From: Thermofilaceae archaeon | Lineage (GTDB): Archaea > Thermoproteota > Thermoprotei > Thermofilales > Thermofilaceae | Assembly: GCA_025057995.1 (NCBI GenBank) | Contig: JANXEW010000001.1 | Coordinates: forward strand, 372,001-436,000 | Length of the DNA: 64,000 nucleotides | Direction of reading: 5' to 3' | Shown here: one piece after another, positions 8,532 to 17,717 of the stretch | Position numbering within the stretch: the first letter of the stretch is position 1 | Layout of the letters: every line of letters starts with the position of its first letter | Made by a program: the position numbers and the translations under genes | The notes under the pieces: generated by a model | Seen by the model: the letters and a program-made list of their open reading frames with translations, nothing else | What the model was told of the DNA's origin: nothing | The model's database searches: none

Positions 8532-8888
8532 GTGGACGTCGAGACGCTTGTGCTTATCGGTGTCGCTATCGCCATGGCTTTCGCAGCGAGCTTCTGGGTC
8601 GTCAACATTTCAACGAGTTTCTTTGGTCTTGAACTTCTCGAGGTCAAGTGTTCTGCTGAGCGGTCAAGCAGTGGCACAGTCGTTCTAGTTAGTTTAAAGA
8701 ACAAGGGGAACAGAGCTGTTACTATCGTCGGAGCGGTTGTGAACGGTGAGGTGAAGCCGATCAACCTATCCATCGAGCCGAGTGAATATGTGGAAGTAAG
8801 ATTCGACGCTAGAGAAGCTTACACGGTTCAGGTTGTAATGAAGACGGTTGGAAGGGAGTACCCTTGCATCACAGCAGTGAAAGGTTAA
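8532..8888 (+). CDS. Pilin-like membrane protein, paralogue of the pilin at 4793, lacking the prepilin cleavage motif
   Basis: The 118-residue protein has an N-terminal membrane helix (about residues 5-30) followed by a short beta domain. It aligns along its length with the pilin at 4793-5269: matching the FW..(I/N).(F)G.E.LE(I/V) junction after the helix, the K(N)(T/K)G strand, the VNGE/INGR loop and the REYP/KEYP end. Unlike that pilin it begins MDVETLVLIG and has no charged residue plus Gly-Ile-Ser-Pro signal, so PibD would not obviously process it. It may be a membrane-anchored pilus accessory protein. It is divergent from the nuclease-like gene and convergent with the regulator pair at 8919-9639. 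Confidence 0.7.
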   Translation: MDVETLVLIGVAIAMAFAASFWVVNISTSFFGLELLEVKCSAERSSSGTVVLVSLKNKGNRAVTIVGAVVNGEVKPINLSIEPSEYVEVRFDAREAYTVQVVMKTVGREYPCITAVKG

Positions 8889-8918
8889 GCGTCGGGTTTT
8901 CAAGTTCACGTTGTTACC

Positions 8919-9335
8919 TTAATTAGAGCGTTTAGAGATCTCCTGCTCTATTAGCTCAGTTGTCTTCCATCCAAGCGGGGTAAGTAAAACTACCTTGCGC
9001 TGAGGTGTTGCCACTAACCTTACCAGCTCGAGCTCCGCTAACTGCTCGACCAGGCCCAAACCGGTTCTCGAGTCGAGTCCAACGTTTCTAGCTAATACGC
9101 TTAGCACCTCGATGCCTCCGCAATTCTTTAGAATTAAAAGGGTAGCTACCTGTTTATCAGTTAGTTGGAGACGCTTGTCGTTTAATTGGAGAGTCATGAG
9201 CGGTGATTGACGTTTAGGCTTTACACCCTTAATGACGTGGCGCTTGGCTTTTCGCTGTAGCAGTGTTAACACCTCCGCTGCTTTGGCTGCGGCCTTTGAA
9301 AGCTCCTTAAGTTCTTCAAGCTTGTCTATACGCAT
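8919..9335 (-). CDS. Winged-helix regulator, B-type of the duplicated regulator pair
   Basis: This roughly 138-residue protein begins with a helix rich in Leu, Lys and Ala (EELKELSKAAAKAAEVLTLL) and ends with a winged-helix domain (LTDKQVATLLILKNCGG through KVVLLTPLGWK). It is similar in both halves to the product at 17718-18077. ATG at 9335 gives MRIDKLEEL, which matches the paralogue's start better than the ATG at 9350. Its start overlaps the end of the A-type gene (9316-9639) by about 20 bases, so the two are translated together. No ligand domain is visible. Control of the neighbouring pilin genes is inferred from position. Confidence 0.7.
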   Translation of the reverse strand: MRIDKLEELKELSKAAAKAAEVLTLLQRKAKRHVIKGVKPKRQSPLMTLQLNDKRLQLTDKQVATLLILKNCGGIEVLSVLARNVGLDSRTGLGLVEQLAELELVRLVATPQRKVVLLTPLGWKTTELIEQEISKRSN

Positions 9336-9639
9336 CACCCAAGGCTTCAACTAAGCTACTCCATAAGTTGGCTTCCACCATTTTCTTTTTTACTTCCTCA
9401 GCTACTTTTTCGCCAAGCTCTGACAAAGTGTAAAGTTTCGTCCCTCTAACGCTGTATTCTTCTACTAGGTCTAGTTCCTTTAATCGAGCTACTAGCCTCA
9501 CTGCCCTTGAATGTCCTGCGACGATGAGTTCGACATCGGATAATGTTAGGGTTTTCCATCCTATTAAATGAAGTACTATGAGTATAGCAAGCTCTCTCCA
9601 GCTTAGCTTGATGAGTTTTTCATCTACTTCTACGATCAT
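9316..9639 (-). CDS. Winged-helix regulator, A-type of the duplicated regulator pair
   Basis: The 107-residue protein is a single compact winged-helix domain: MIVEVDEKLIKLSWRELAIL leads into a helix-turn-helix (TLTLSDVELIVAGHSRAVRLV), then a recognition helix ending LKELDLVEEY and a wing, and a C-terminal helix. The pattern IVE...L.W...AI..L, then L(K).(L/M).LV.E, is shared with the product at 18406-18708. It is divergently placed to the large pilin operon that begins at 9736, with a 96-base intergenic region, a classical position for a regulator of that operon. DNA binding is a family inference; target and signal are unknown. Confidence 0.72.
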   Translation of the reverse strand: MIVEVDEKLIKLSWRELAILIVLHLIGWKTLTLSDVELIVAGHSRAVRLVARLKELDLVEEYSVRGTKLYTLSELGEKVAEEVKKKMVEANLWSSLVEALGDAYRQA

Positions 9640-9735
9640 GGATATGCTACAGGGTCGTCACCTTGTAAATATTTATGGTTTCAGAGGGAAGCGCCGCTAA
9701 TATTATAACCCCCTCTCCAACCGTTAAGGAAATAA

Positions 9736-11271
9736 ATGATAGCTAGTTATGCTATACGCGTGGGCAATAAGGCTCTGTGGTCAATACTACTAGTAAGCAT
9801 ACTAATTCCAGTACTATCTCAAGCTCAGCCGATGAGAAAGGAGGCCTTGGTTAAAATAGGGTACGTTTGGCTTAAAGTATCAGTGGAAGTGCCAGCTGAG
9901 TTGATAGCTTCTTTCGACTATTCAATACCAGTAACGTTCGTAATCACGGAAGTCGAAGGGGATTTAAAGGTCTTCTATTTGAAAGGTCTTCGATTCACCA
10001 TAGATAATAGCGTTATCGAGTACGTCCCCGATGTTCCTTTAAGCCTGACACTTGGTCGTATGGAGAGGGTTACTGTCGTACTGACGCCCCGCTTTTTCGC
10101 TGCTCAGATGGCTCCCGGTGACGTGAAGGATACAAGCCTGAGAATCGACATCTCCTACTATTATGAGGTTACACCGAAGGGGGAGAGTCTCATGCAAGAG
10201 TCAGGTTACTACTCCGTGTTTGCGAGTATCCCGGTTAGAGCTATTGCTCCACGAACATACTTTCACGTGCAGCCAAGCTTGAACGTGTCGTACGAGCCAT
10301 ACATAGTAAAGTTCTTCGTCGACGTGTGGGTTTCTGGAGACGGTTTTATAGAGAACGCGCGAGGCGAGGTTTCAGGGGTACCGGTCCAGTGCTACCTTCT
10401 TACAACTGGTAGGATAACCGCCGGTGAACATAAAAGGCTAGAGTTCATCATGAATGTTAGCAAGCTGGGTTCCTTCGCTAGGAGTCAATACAATATGCAG
10501 TTGGAGGTTACAGCTTTAACTCCATGGGGTTATACCTATAGATACAGTTATCTCCTCCCTCTCTCGATTAAACCCTTGAGGGAAGTCGCAGTCTCAGCTC
10601 CCACATTAGCTGTTGCTAACGCCTTAACTCCGATAAGTGTCTCCCTGAATCCGCCTCTAGAGCAAGATGAAGAAGCAACTGTTAACATCTACCTAGGTAA
10701 GAGGCTTATTCACACCGCTGCCTACAGTCAGACTATATACGTAGTTCTACCCGAAGGGGAGGAAACCTTAACGGTGAAAGTAGAGTCAAACAAGTACGCT
10801 ACTAGCACGGGTAAAGCTCTTGTGAAAACCACGACAGTAGAACCTAGAGTTAGCGCTAACGTAATAGACTCCGTTTTATACTTCAGGGTAGCGCCAGTCT
10901 ACCCTGGCGCTAGAGTAGACGTGAAAGCTGTCGACGAAAACGGTAATACGGCTTTCAGTACCAGCGTTTCGGCAACAGCGTTAAGCTACAATCCTACAAG
11001 TGTCTCCGGAGCTTCTGCTGTCGAAGGCTCTGGAAGCGTCTACCTAAGCTTGAACCCCGGGAGCTACACGGTGGTTGTTACTTACAACACGGGCACTGCA
11101 TCTAAGGCAATTTCAGTTCAGTACACAGTGCCTGGAGCTGAAACACCACTCGCTAGCCTCCCTCTACCCATGCCTCTTCTAGTAATTGTCATAGCCGGAG
11201 TATTGATTATCGTCCTGGTTTTAACGTTGCTCCGTAGAAGAGGGAGAGGGGAAGGTGAAGGCGAAGAGTAG
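9736..11271 (+). CDS. Secreted, membrane-anchored surface protein of the pilus locus
   Basis: The 511-residue protein has a signal peptide (hydrophobic segment about 14-29, ending SQAQP), a long beta-rich ectodomain made of repeated strands in the style of archaeal COG1361/CARDB surface proteins, and a single C-terminal membrane helix (about 478-500) followed by a charged tail RRRGRGEGEGEE. It should stand outside the cell, tethered to the membrane. It is the first gene of the operon running to 17634, with short gaps to the pilin-like genes downstream, so it may anchor or cap the structure they form. I do not recognise a specific family name, and the pilus role is inferred from context. Confidence 0.65.
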   Translation: MIASYAIRVGNKALWSILLVSILIPVLSQAQPMRKEALVKIGYVWLKVSVEVPAELIASFDYSIPVTFVITEVEGDLKVFYLKGLRFTIDNSVIEYVPDVPLSLTLGRMERVTVVLTPRFFAAQMAPGDVKDTSLRIDISYYYEVTPKGESLMQESGYYSVFASIPVRAIAPRTYFHVQPSLNVSYEPYIVKFFVDVWVSGDGFIENARGEVSGVPVQCYLLTTGRITAGEHKRLEFIMNVSKLGSFARSQYNMQLEVTALTPWGYTYRYSYLLPLSIKPLREVAVSAPTLAVANALTPISVSLNPPLEQDEEATVNIYLGKRLIHTAAYSQTIYVVLPEGEETLTVKVESNKYATSTGKALVKTTTVEPRVSANVIDSVLYFRVAPVYPGARVDVKAVDENGNTAFSTSVSATALSYNPTSVSGASAVEGSGSVYLSLNPGSYTVVVTYNTGTASKAISVQYTVPGAETPLASLPLPMPLLVIVIAGVLIIVLVLTLLRRRGRGEGEGEE

Positions 11272-11291
11272 GGTGAAGAATATTAGTAACT

Positions 11292-12179
11292 ATGTCCAGG
11301 AAAATTCCTAAGAAAACTGTGAAACAGCTAGGAATTTCGCCGGTGATAGCTACAGTCATCCTAACCGGTATCTTACTTACGACGATAACTGTAGCAGTAT
11401 ACTTCTCTACTTCACTAATAGACGCGAATAGACAGATGATGGAGTACGAGGCTGCGAAGGATCAACTAACATATGCGGCTACGGTGTTAGAGCAGGTAGC
11501 TTTTGGCACCGGTGGCTCTCGCTACATCAGGTTCAGCTTAACGAGTACAGGTATCAACTTCATGAACTATGGTTCCTACCTCGACTTCAGGGTATGTAAT
11601 GTCGGCGGAGTATGTTCTCAGTTGAGAAGTCCCATTCCTCTTCAGGGAATTGCTGTCAAAGGTGGGCCTCTTGTGACTACTGTGTCGCGTCTCCTTTACC
11701 CAGAAACTGGGGATTTGAGCGTGGAGCAGCGTAAGCTGCTAGTTGAACCGGGGGTACCGCTTGTCATAGTTTACGAAAACTTCTCTCGTGGAGCGTATGC
11801 TTACCTTATAGCACAGAGGGGTCGTATGATCTACAACGGCGCGTTTAACGTCACGGAAAGGGCTGCAAACGTTGACTGCGACTGGGATGGACAGTTGAGC
11901 AACTTACCGAGGTGTAAGTTCAACTTCTACACGCTCCAGATAGTTAGATTGGAGTTCGGACGGCTCGGTGGCTCAGGAACAGTACCGGTCGTCTTCAGGA
12001 ACGTTGGAGTTGACACATACAATTATACGTTCTCCGGGAGTAGACTAACAGTAACAGCTATGGTAAGGGATCAAGCCAACAGGATCTTACAGCAACAGTC
12101 AGTTACCATAGACGGACCCCCAGCAAACGGTTGCGTCGTAATAATTAAAATCGCAAGGATAAACGTGAGCACAGGGTGA
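11292..12179 (+). CDS. Type IV prepilin-like protein, class III signal
   Basis: The 295-residue protein opens with a basic leader ending KQLG, followed by ISPVIATVILTGILL, the same motif as the pilin at 4793. Cleavage by a PibD-type peptidase after Gly14 is expected. After the helix comes an amphipathic stretch (ANRQMMEYEAAKDQL) and a beta-rich domain with paired cysteines (CNVGGVC; CDWDGQLSNLPRC), likely disulfide-stabilised. It begins 20 bases after the surface protein gene and is 4 bases from the next gene, so one operon. It is probably a pilus subunit, major or minor. Confidence 0.8.
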   Translation: MSRKIPKKTVKQLGISPVIATVILTGILLTTITVAVYFSTSLIDANRQMMEYEAAKDQLTYAATVLEQVAFGTGGSRYIRFSLTSTGINFMNYGSYLDFRVCNVGGVCSQLRSPIPLQGIAVKGGPLVTTVSRLLYPETGDLSVEQRKLLVEPGVPLVIVYENFSRGAYAYLIAQRGRMIYNGAFNVTERAANVDCDWDGQLSNLPRCKFNFYTLQIVRLEFGRLGGSGTVPVVFRNVGVDTYNYTFSGSRLTVTAMVRDQANRILQQQSVTIDGPPANGCVVIIKIARINVSTG

Positions 12180-12183
12180 GAGA

Positions 12184-12759
12184 GTGCCTGATCCTGTCGT
12201 AACTCACGTAATCGGAACCATGACTATTGTAGGGGCAGCTGTGATTATACTCGCATCCTTCACCTTTATCCAGTATATGAGTTACATGGAGAGCGTCAAC
12301 TTGATGCTAGCTGAAGCAGCTGAGTCGGCAGCTAGGGAGCTTGTTGAAATTGTATCCGTGTATACGATGGGCGGGTCAGGTGTCAGTTACATGATACCAT
12401 TCCTACCTGAAACTCTCGGCGGTCAACCTTACCTACTTCATCTTTCCGGTGGCGGGGATAACGTTCTTAACGTGACAGCTAGTTTACAAATATACAGGCA
12501 AGTTCGCGTAGTCGTAATGCCGAACTTCGGTCGATACCCGGTGAAGGCTGTTAGAGGCAGAGTTCCGAAAGAGAGATTCCAAGGTAAATTATCTTTCGAT
12601 GTTTCCGACACGCTTCTTCTCCCCCTTAGCCCCGGGTACAAACCAGCCATAGTGGTTTTCAGAAGCTCAGACGAAGCCTGTCTGTCACCGTCCTTCAACC
12701 CTGTTGAATGGAAGTCTATCTGCGTAGGTTTCACTTACGTTTCAAGCGGAAGGTTTTAA
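12184..12759 (+). CDS. Pilin-operon membrane protein with single N-terminal helix
   Basis: The 191-residue product begins at a GTG four bases after the previous stop codon. The N-terminus (VIGTMTIVGAAVIILASFTFIQYM) is a hydrophobic helix followed by a helical stretch rich in Ala and Glu (LAEAAESAARELVEIV), the same general shape as pilins, then a beta-rich external domain. No clear prepilin cleavage site is present. Position inside the operon suggests a pseudopilin or assembly factor. No family name is recognised. Confidence 0.65.
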   Translation: MPDPVVTHVIGTMTIVGAAVIILASFTFIQYMSYMESVNLMLAEAAESAARELVEIVSVYTMGGSGVSYMIPFLPETLGGQPYLLHLSGGGDNVLNVTASLQIYRQVRVVVMPNFGRYPVKAVRGRVPKERFQGKLSFDVSDTLLLPLSPGYKPAIVVFRSSDEACLSPSFNPVEWKSICVGFTYVSSGRF

Positions 12760-12789
12760 TTCCTGTTAATTACCTTACATAACGGTCCC

Positions 12790-14061
12790 ATGAACGTCAC
12801 GCTAGAGTACTTAGCCGTCGGACTATTAGTTTTGACGGTAATCCTAGCTTTCAATCAGGTTATTGACTCACTAACCCCTAGACTTGAATCTGTAAGAGGA
12901 GAACAGCTTTTCACGGTGGCGGAGAGGGTGTTAGACAAAATCGTACTTACACCAGGATACCCAGAAGACTGGGGAACAAATATTTCGGTTAATCCCGATA
13001 CTCTTAAGGATTTCGGCTTATCGCTCTATGGTTCGAGAAGCCCGTACGTGATCGACCCGGATAAGGTGATGAGGCTGGCAAACCTCACCACACTTCCAAA
13101 CCCTCTCCTCCTAAACGCTTCAAGGCTAGCTGAAATACTCGCCCTTAAGAAAGATTACGGCTTTCGCCTTGTGATGAAGCCGGCGCTACAAATAGGCATC
13201 AACGTGATCGAATGGTACCAGGCTAAAAACAACCTTGTCTACCCTTCATCATTCAACATTAATCTCACGAACTACTATGACATAGGAGTTCCTAATGCGA
13301 ACGTCACTGGAATGTACATTTTTGTTCGTGTAACACCTGGAAATGATAGACAAGGGCAAGTAGAGGAAAAAGCTATTTTTGTAAAAAGTTGTATCACGAA
13401 CGCTGTGGGCGTTTGTAAGCTCGACTACAGGAGCAGCTTAACGAGCTATTTTAACGAACCGGGCAGCCAACCAAACAAGTGGTATTTTCCAATCTTCATA
13501 GTATACGCTAACTGGCAAGGTTTTCTTAGCATCTCAGGTTACACACCAACGGGCTCTAGGAGCCCCAGTGTTCAAGGATACATCATAGGCAACTACATAT
13601 TTGTCGACCGCGAAGTAGAAGTTATTGAAATAATTAAGGAGGGAGGTAAGAACTCTGGTGCTGTTCACGTGAAGGATGACCTCCTACAAGTAGTTCCCAT
13701 GTACGCTGACCTTCTCAACTTTACTACGGTGACATGGTGCCGCGACGCTAACAACAATTTCAGGAACGATGAACCACTTTGCAACGCTGCGGGGAGGGTT
13801 CTACCTTCAGCAAGACAGTGGTACTTGATTGGGCATATCAGGTACGTTGAACCTTTATCCAGTCACGTGTTCGTATTCGCTAAGTATCGTGGCAATCCTG
13901 TAGCGATAATTGTAAACAGGATACCTTCGATAGATATCGCATATGGTTCAAAAGCTGCTAGACCAGCGAACTCAGTGACGTTGAGAAGGTTAGCAGTGCT
14001 TTACAACTACCCGTACGTCATAGAGTTGACTATATGGAGGAGGGTTGAAGGATGGCCTTAA
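12790..14061 (+). CDS. Pilin-operon membrane protein with large ectodomain
   Basis: The 423-residue protein has one membrane helix at its very N-terminus (about residues 4-24, LEYLAVGLLVLTVILAF) followed by a helix (GEQLFTVAERVLDKIVL) and a long extracellular domain with several cysteines and Asn-X-Thr/Ser sites. The shape matches the neighbouring pilin-like genes although the PibD motif is missing. The start is an ATG 30 bases after the preceding gene, and its end overlaps the next gene by 10 bases, showing translational coupling. Function beyond membership in the pilus or surface complex is unknown. Confidence 0.65.
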   Translation: MNVTLEYLAVGLLVLTVILAFNQVIDSLTPRLESVRGEQLFTVAERVLDKIVLTPGYPEDWGTNISVNPDTLKDFGLSLYGSRSPYVIDPDKVMRLANLTTLPNPLLLNASRLAEILALKKDYGFRLVMKPALQIGINVIEWYQAKNNLVYPSSFNINLTNYYDIGVPNANVTGMYIFVRVTPGNDRQGQVEEKAIFVKSCITNAVGVCKLDYRSSLTSYFNEPGSQPNKWYFPIFIVYANWQGFLSISGYTPTGSRSPSVQGYIIGNYIFVDREVEVIEIIKEGGKNSGAVHVKDDLLQVVPMYADLLNFTTVTWCRDANNNFRNDEPLCNAAGRVLPSARQWYLIGHIRYVEPLSSHVFVFAKYRGNPVAIIVNRIPSIDIAYGSKAARPANSVTLRRLAVLYNYPYVIELTIWRRVEGWP

Positions 14062-15224
14062 GGAGGAAGGGGCAAGTTCGCATCATAGAAGCTACGTTAG
14101 CTGTATTCATGACGGTAGCTTTGATACTGATGGTGATGGGTTTCACTCGGCCTTTCCGTAGCCCGTATATAAGGGAGACAGGCGACTTGAGGCGTTTAGC
14201 TTATAACGTTCTAAACACTATGGCTCAAGCTAATACGTTTGAGGTAACACTGGCTGAAAGGATATGGGCAGTTCTTGACTCAAAAGGGAGATGGAGATCT
14301 GCTGACAATAATCTCCGTGAACTCGAGCTTTTTCTAGCTTTAAGCATGCCTCCAGGCATACTTTACAAGATGGACGTCTTCCTCATCAATATATCGGGAG
14401 GCGCGACGCAACTAGTTTACTTAGGTTCTGCCGCGAACTATGATACGACTAGCGTAACGCTTACCGAGGCTGAGCCAGTCACCTTTACTTATACGATTAC
14501 CGGCTCTAAAAACACGTATTATAAAGACAGCTTCGAGTACACGAGTTTACCCAGGTTTATTTCGTCGATTGTATATGGGCATCCGAATACAGGCGTCACC
14601 CTCGATTCCACGAGCTCTCCACACATACCGCCAAGCCTTCGCACTCAAGTTGACGCACGTGGAGATAGTCTTTACGGTATTGCTGTTGGTGTGTACGACT
14701 TATATTATACTTTCGGGTTTGTACCAGCAGCTGGCTTTACGTTTAACGTCAACGGTAGTTACACGAGGGATTCCATCGACCAATTAAATAATCTAGCCTA
14801 CGTTTCAGTTGGCGTCGATACCAACTGGGATGGTAGTATAGATGAAGAACACATATTTTATCGTTTCGATGTAGCTGCAACCGAAAATCCAGGCAAGATT
14901 GTCTCAGTCTTCCTGAGCCTAGGCAGCGAAATCTGCAGCGTTGGAAACGACGGTTCCTGCAACCCCTCTAACCCTAGCTATAAAGTATATAGTCTCGGGA
15001 CTATGACCTCGGGCAAAACCTACACGTGGGCTGGAGCTCTCCCTTCTACATCCGGGAGGGTTCTTAGGATAGCTTTCGCTGTTGTAGATGCGAGGATGAG
15101 CGACTCTAGCGGTATTCGTGGAGATTTCTGGGTGAATTGGGATGAAGTTTCCTTAGCTTGGAGTTACGAAAACTTACGTGGATCAGTTTTACAGGTCCTT
15201 TTGACGATAGGTTTCGCAGGGTGA
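14052..15224 (+). CDS. Large pilin-like protein with class III-type N-terminus
   Basis: The 390-residue protein starts MALRRKG followed by QVRIIEATLAVFMTVALILMV: a basic leader ending Lys-Gly, then a hydrophobic helix, compatible with PibD-type processing after Gly7. The following region (LRRLAYNVLNTMAQANTFEVTLAERIW) continues as helix before a beta-rich ectodomain. It begins inside the preceding gene and ends four bases before the next one, whose N-terminus resembles it (MALRR, then KGQ before the helix), so the two may be related minor subunits. Much longer than usual pilins (120-200 residues). Confidence 0.68.
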   Translation: MALRRKGQVRIIEATLAVFMTVALILMVMGFTRPFRSPYIRETGDLRRLAYNVLNTMAQANTFEVTLAERIWAVLDSKGRWRSADNNLRELELFLALSMPPGILYKMDVFLINISGGATQLVYLGSAANYDTTSVTLTEAEPVTFTYTITGSKNTYYKDSFEYTSLPRFISSIVYGHPNTGVTLDSTSSPHIPPSLRTQVDARGDSLYGIAVGVYDLYYTFGFVPAAGFTFNVNGSYTRDSIDQLNNLAYVSVGVDTNWDGSIDEEHIFYRFDVAATENPGKIVSVFLSLGSEICSVGNDGSCNPSNPSYKVYSLGTMTSGKTYTWAGALPSTSGRVLRIAFAVVDARMSDSSGIRGDFWVNWDEVSLAWSYENLRGSVLQVLLTIGFAG

Positions 15225-15228
15225 GTGT

Positions 15229-17634
15229 ATGGCCCTTAGAAGAGGTAAACGGTTGAAGGGGCAGATCCTGGTTACGACAGTGCTTCTAATAGGGTTAATG
15301 GTAATGACCGTTCTCGTCACTGTTTACGAAGCACACTCGGTTTTCTTACGTACGCGTGGAATTGTAGTAAGGGAGACTATCGCAGCGATCACGGCAGATT
15401 TCAAGCGCGCGCTGGCTACCACCCTAGCTGTTGCAACGCGAGCCTATTTTAACTACAGTGAGTTCGCCTCAATGCTTGATCGCTACAGCCAATTCGGGGT
15501 TTCTCTCTACAATAGGCATAATTTCACCGCCGCTAGAATTGCAGCGCTCATCTACTTGGAGTACTGGAAACAGTCGGTCATGAAAGCCTACGGCGAGTAC
15601 GGTGTCCAGGTGTCCTATGACATCCTTCGACTCGACTTATCCAAAGACTTGGGAAGGGCACGTAGTGTAAGAGATTTGATGAAAGGTTACTGGTATCTTC
15701 CAAGGAGCGGGAGCTATGCTTACGCGAAACTTAAACTCAACTTGACGAGCGCTGGCTTCTACAATTGGGAGAGCGACGTTTTTGTGGGTGTCACGCTCAC
15801 GGTTTACAGAGAGTATTTCGTCAACACTATTAGAAACACGACGATCTTCGTAAACGTAAAGGTAGATGGGGAGATAGACTACACTACGAATCCTCCCAAC
15901 GTGATTGGTACACCCTACGGCGCGCTCCTCGCAAAAGGATGGGTGAGAGTTTACGTACCTGAGGTTGATTCTCAGAACAGGTACACTGGAGGATGGCGTC
16001 CAGCAAGAATCGTCGATGTCACTTACCTCGGTTACGGCAATTATTCAATCACATTTGAACCTAAAGTGGATCCACTACGGGACTATATAACGGGGAAGGA
16101 TTTTGTTCCAGTTATGGTGGTGATCTCAGACGAGCGCGGTATCATAGTTGAGGGATCATCCTACAATTACATCCTTTTCACCATCGAAAGGACGACTCCC
16201 GACGTTTTAGTCTACTACGACGCTAGCGGAGCACGGCAAACCGTTGCAAGACCTAGTGATATATCTAATGAAGTTTACACGCTGGAGATGAGTGCAAACC
16301 TTTCCCTTTTCTGGCTCGCGCAAAGGCTCCCCATAGCGTCAGGGTTTAAGCTACCTCCTTTCCCCATGATGCCTATTAAACAGATTAGAGTCAACGTCTC
16401 GAGGGACGGGACTTTGGGAACACTTCAAGAGAGGCCGATACAGTACGAGAATTGGACTATAATCACGTGGTGGGGGCGGCAGATAAATTGGCCAGTAGGT
16501 TTAGCAGACCCTCAAATGGACTTTCTAAAGGAGATTAGACATCCTTTGACTGGGAGAAGCTATATTCCACGACTTGTTTTTCAAGTTAGATTTCCGACAA
16601 CAAGCGTTAAGAAACAGTATATTCTCCTATGGTGGCACGACGACCTCGACGCTGAGCCAGCGGTCTACCCCTCACAGATTAAGTATCTTAAAAGCGCGAA
16701 CCAAAAGGATGTCTGGCATCCCTTATATGACGTTGAACTTGTAGATTTAGAACATCCTACATCAAGAGGTTATGTTGATTACAAGGGAGTTGCTGCTCTC
16801 GTGTTGAGGGATCCGAATACAGACGAGGCCCTGGGACCCTACAACCTTCACATGTTCGACGACTATGGTTCATCTCTTGGACGTTACAGACCCTACGGAT
16901 CTTGGACCGTTTACTATAACTACATGAGGTACTCGTGGATCCAGGCACCCATTAGGATATTTGCTACACTTATGACAGATAGGGTGGGAAATGTATATCT
17001 GGGAGGTGACGTACGCTCAGACTACTACGATACGTTAGCAATAGTCCAAGTTATCAACGGGACACGTTATATACCTGTAATAACTTACATCTACTGGAAA
17101 AACCAAAGGTCTGGCGAAGGTTATTGGATGTCGACTGAAATGGGTAAAGGTATTGCGGATTACTTCCTTTACTTAACAGCTGGGAAACAAGCAATAGAAG
17201 GAACCACGCGAGCAAATTGGACATATAATTCACCGTTTGAATTCAGAGAATCTCCATCAGTTGAATGTTTCCGGGATCCTGGATCAATGATCACGCATTG
17301 GAGCTCGGCTAGGAATATAGGTAGAGCTGTTATTTTAAATCAAATGGGTGTAGACATTTTACATAACGTCGGTAGCAGCTCCGCTCGTTTCTGTGTCACT
17401 AAGCACGCACCTGGTGGCGTAAGGCAGGGGTCGATTGAGTATGTTTTTTGGGATTATTCTACCACAAGAACAGTAAGCCAAGGTCAATTTGTTAGTTTCT
17501 GGTCTGCTATTTTTGATTATAAGCTTTCGGGACCTGGTTTTAACTCTGAGTCTTCTACGAGTATGTGGAGAAATGCGTACATCTATGAGCCTATGTTTCT
17601 GGAAAGATATACTCCTGTTGTAAAAGCACCTTAA
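15229..17634 (+). CDS. Giant pilin-like surface protein, 801 residues
   Basis: The N-terminus MALRRGKRLKGQILVTT gives a long basic leader ending Lys-Gly, then a hydrophobic helix (ILVTTVLLIGLMVMTVLVTVYEA), again compatible with class III processing. A helical spine (RGIVVRETIAAITADFKRAL) is followed by about 700 residues of beta-rich, aromatic- and Asn-rich ectodomain. It is the last gene of the operon; the regulators at 17718-18708 converge on it. It could be a tip adhesin or a substrate-binding head carried by a pilus-like stalk. No catalytic motif was recognised. The role is inferred from N-terminus and position. Confidence 0.65.
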   Translation: MALRRGKRLKGQILVTTVLLIGLMVMTVLVTVYEAHSVFLRTRGIVVRETIAAITADFKRALATTLAVATRAYFNYSEFASMLDRYSQFGVSLYNRHNFTAARIAALIYLEYWKQSVMKAYGEYGVQVSYDILRLDLSKDLGRARSVRDLMKGYWYLPRSGSYAYAKLKLNLTSAGFYNWESDVFVGVTLTVYREYFVNTIRNTTIFVNVKVDGEIDYTTNPPNVIGTPYGALLAKGWVRVYVPEVDSQNRYTGGWRPARIVDVTYLGYGNYSITFEPKVDPLRDYITGKDFVPVMVVISDERGIIVEGSSYNYILFTIERTTPDVLVYYDASGARQTVARPSDISNEVYTLEMSANLSLFWLAQRLPIASGFKLPPFPMMPIKQIRVNVSRDGTLGTLQERPIQYENWTIITWWGRQINWPVGLADPQMDFLKEIRHPLTGRSYIPRLVFQVRFPTTSVKKQYILLWWHDDLDAEPAVYPSQIKYLKSANQKDVWHPLYDVELVDLEHPTSRGYVDYKGVAALVLRDPNTDEALGPYNLHMFDDYGSSLGRYRPYGSWTVYYNYMRYSWIQAPIRIFATLMTDRVGNVYLGGDVRSDYYDTLAIVQVINGTRYIPVITYIYWKNQRSGEGYWMSTEMGKGIADYFLYLTAGKQAIEGTTRANWTYNSPFEFRESPSVECFRDPGSMITHWSSARNIGRAVILNQMGVDILHNVGSSSARFCVTKHAPGGVRQGSIEYVFWDYSTTRTVSQGQFVSFWSAIFDYKLSGPGFNSESSTSMWRNAYIYEPMFLERYTPVVKAP

Positions 17635-17717
17635 AAAGACTAAAGTTGTACAGTAGCACTGAAGTTTAAGGATACTTTTGATCGCCGAGCTTAATGTTCT
17701 CCTTTATAATACACTAG

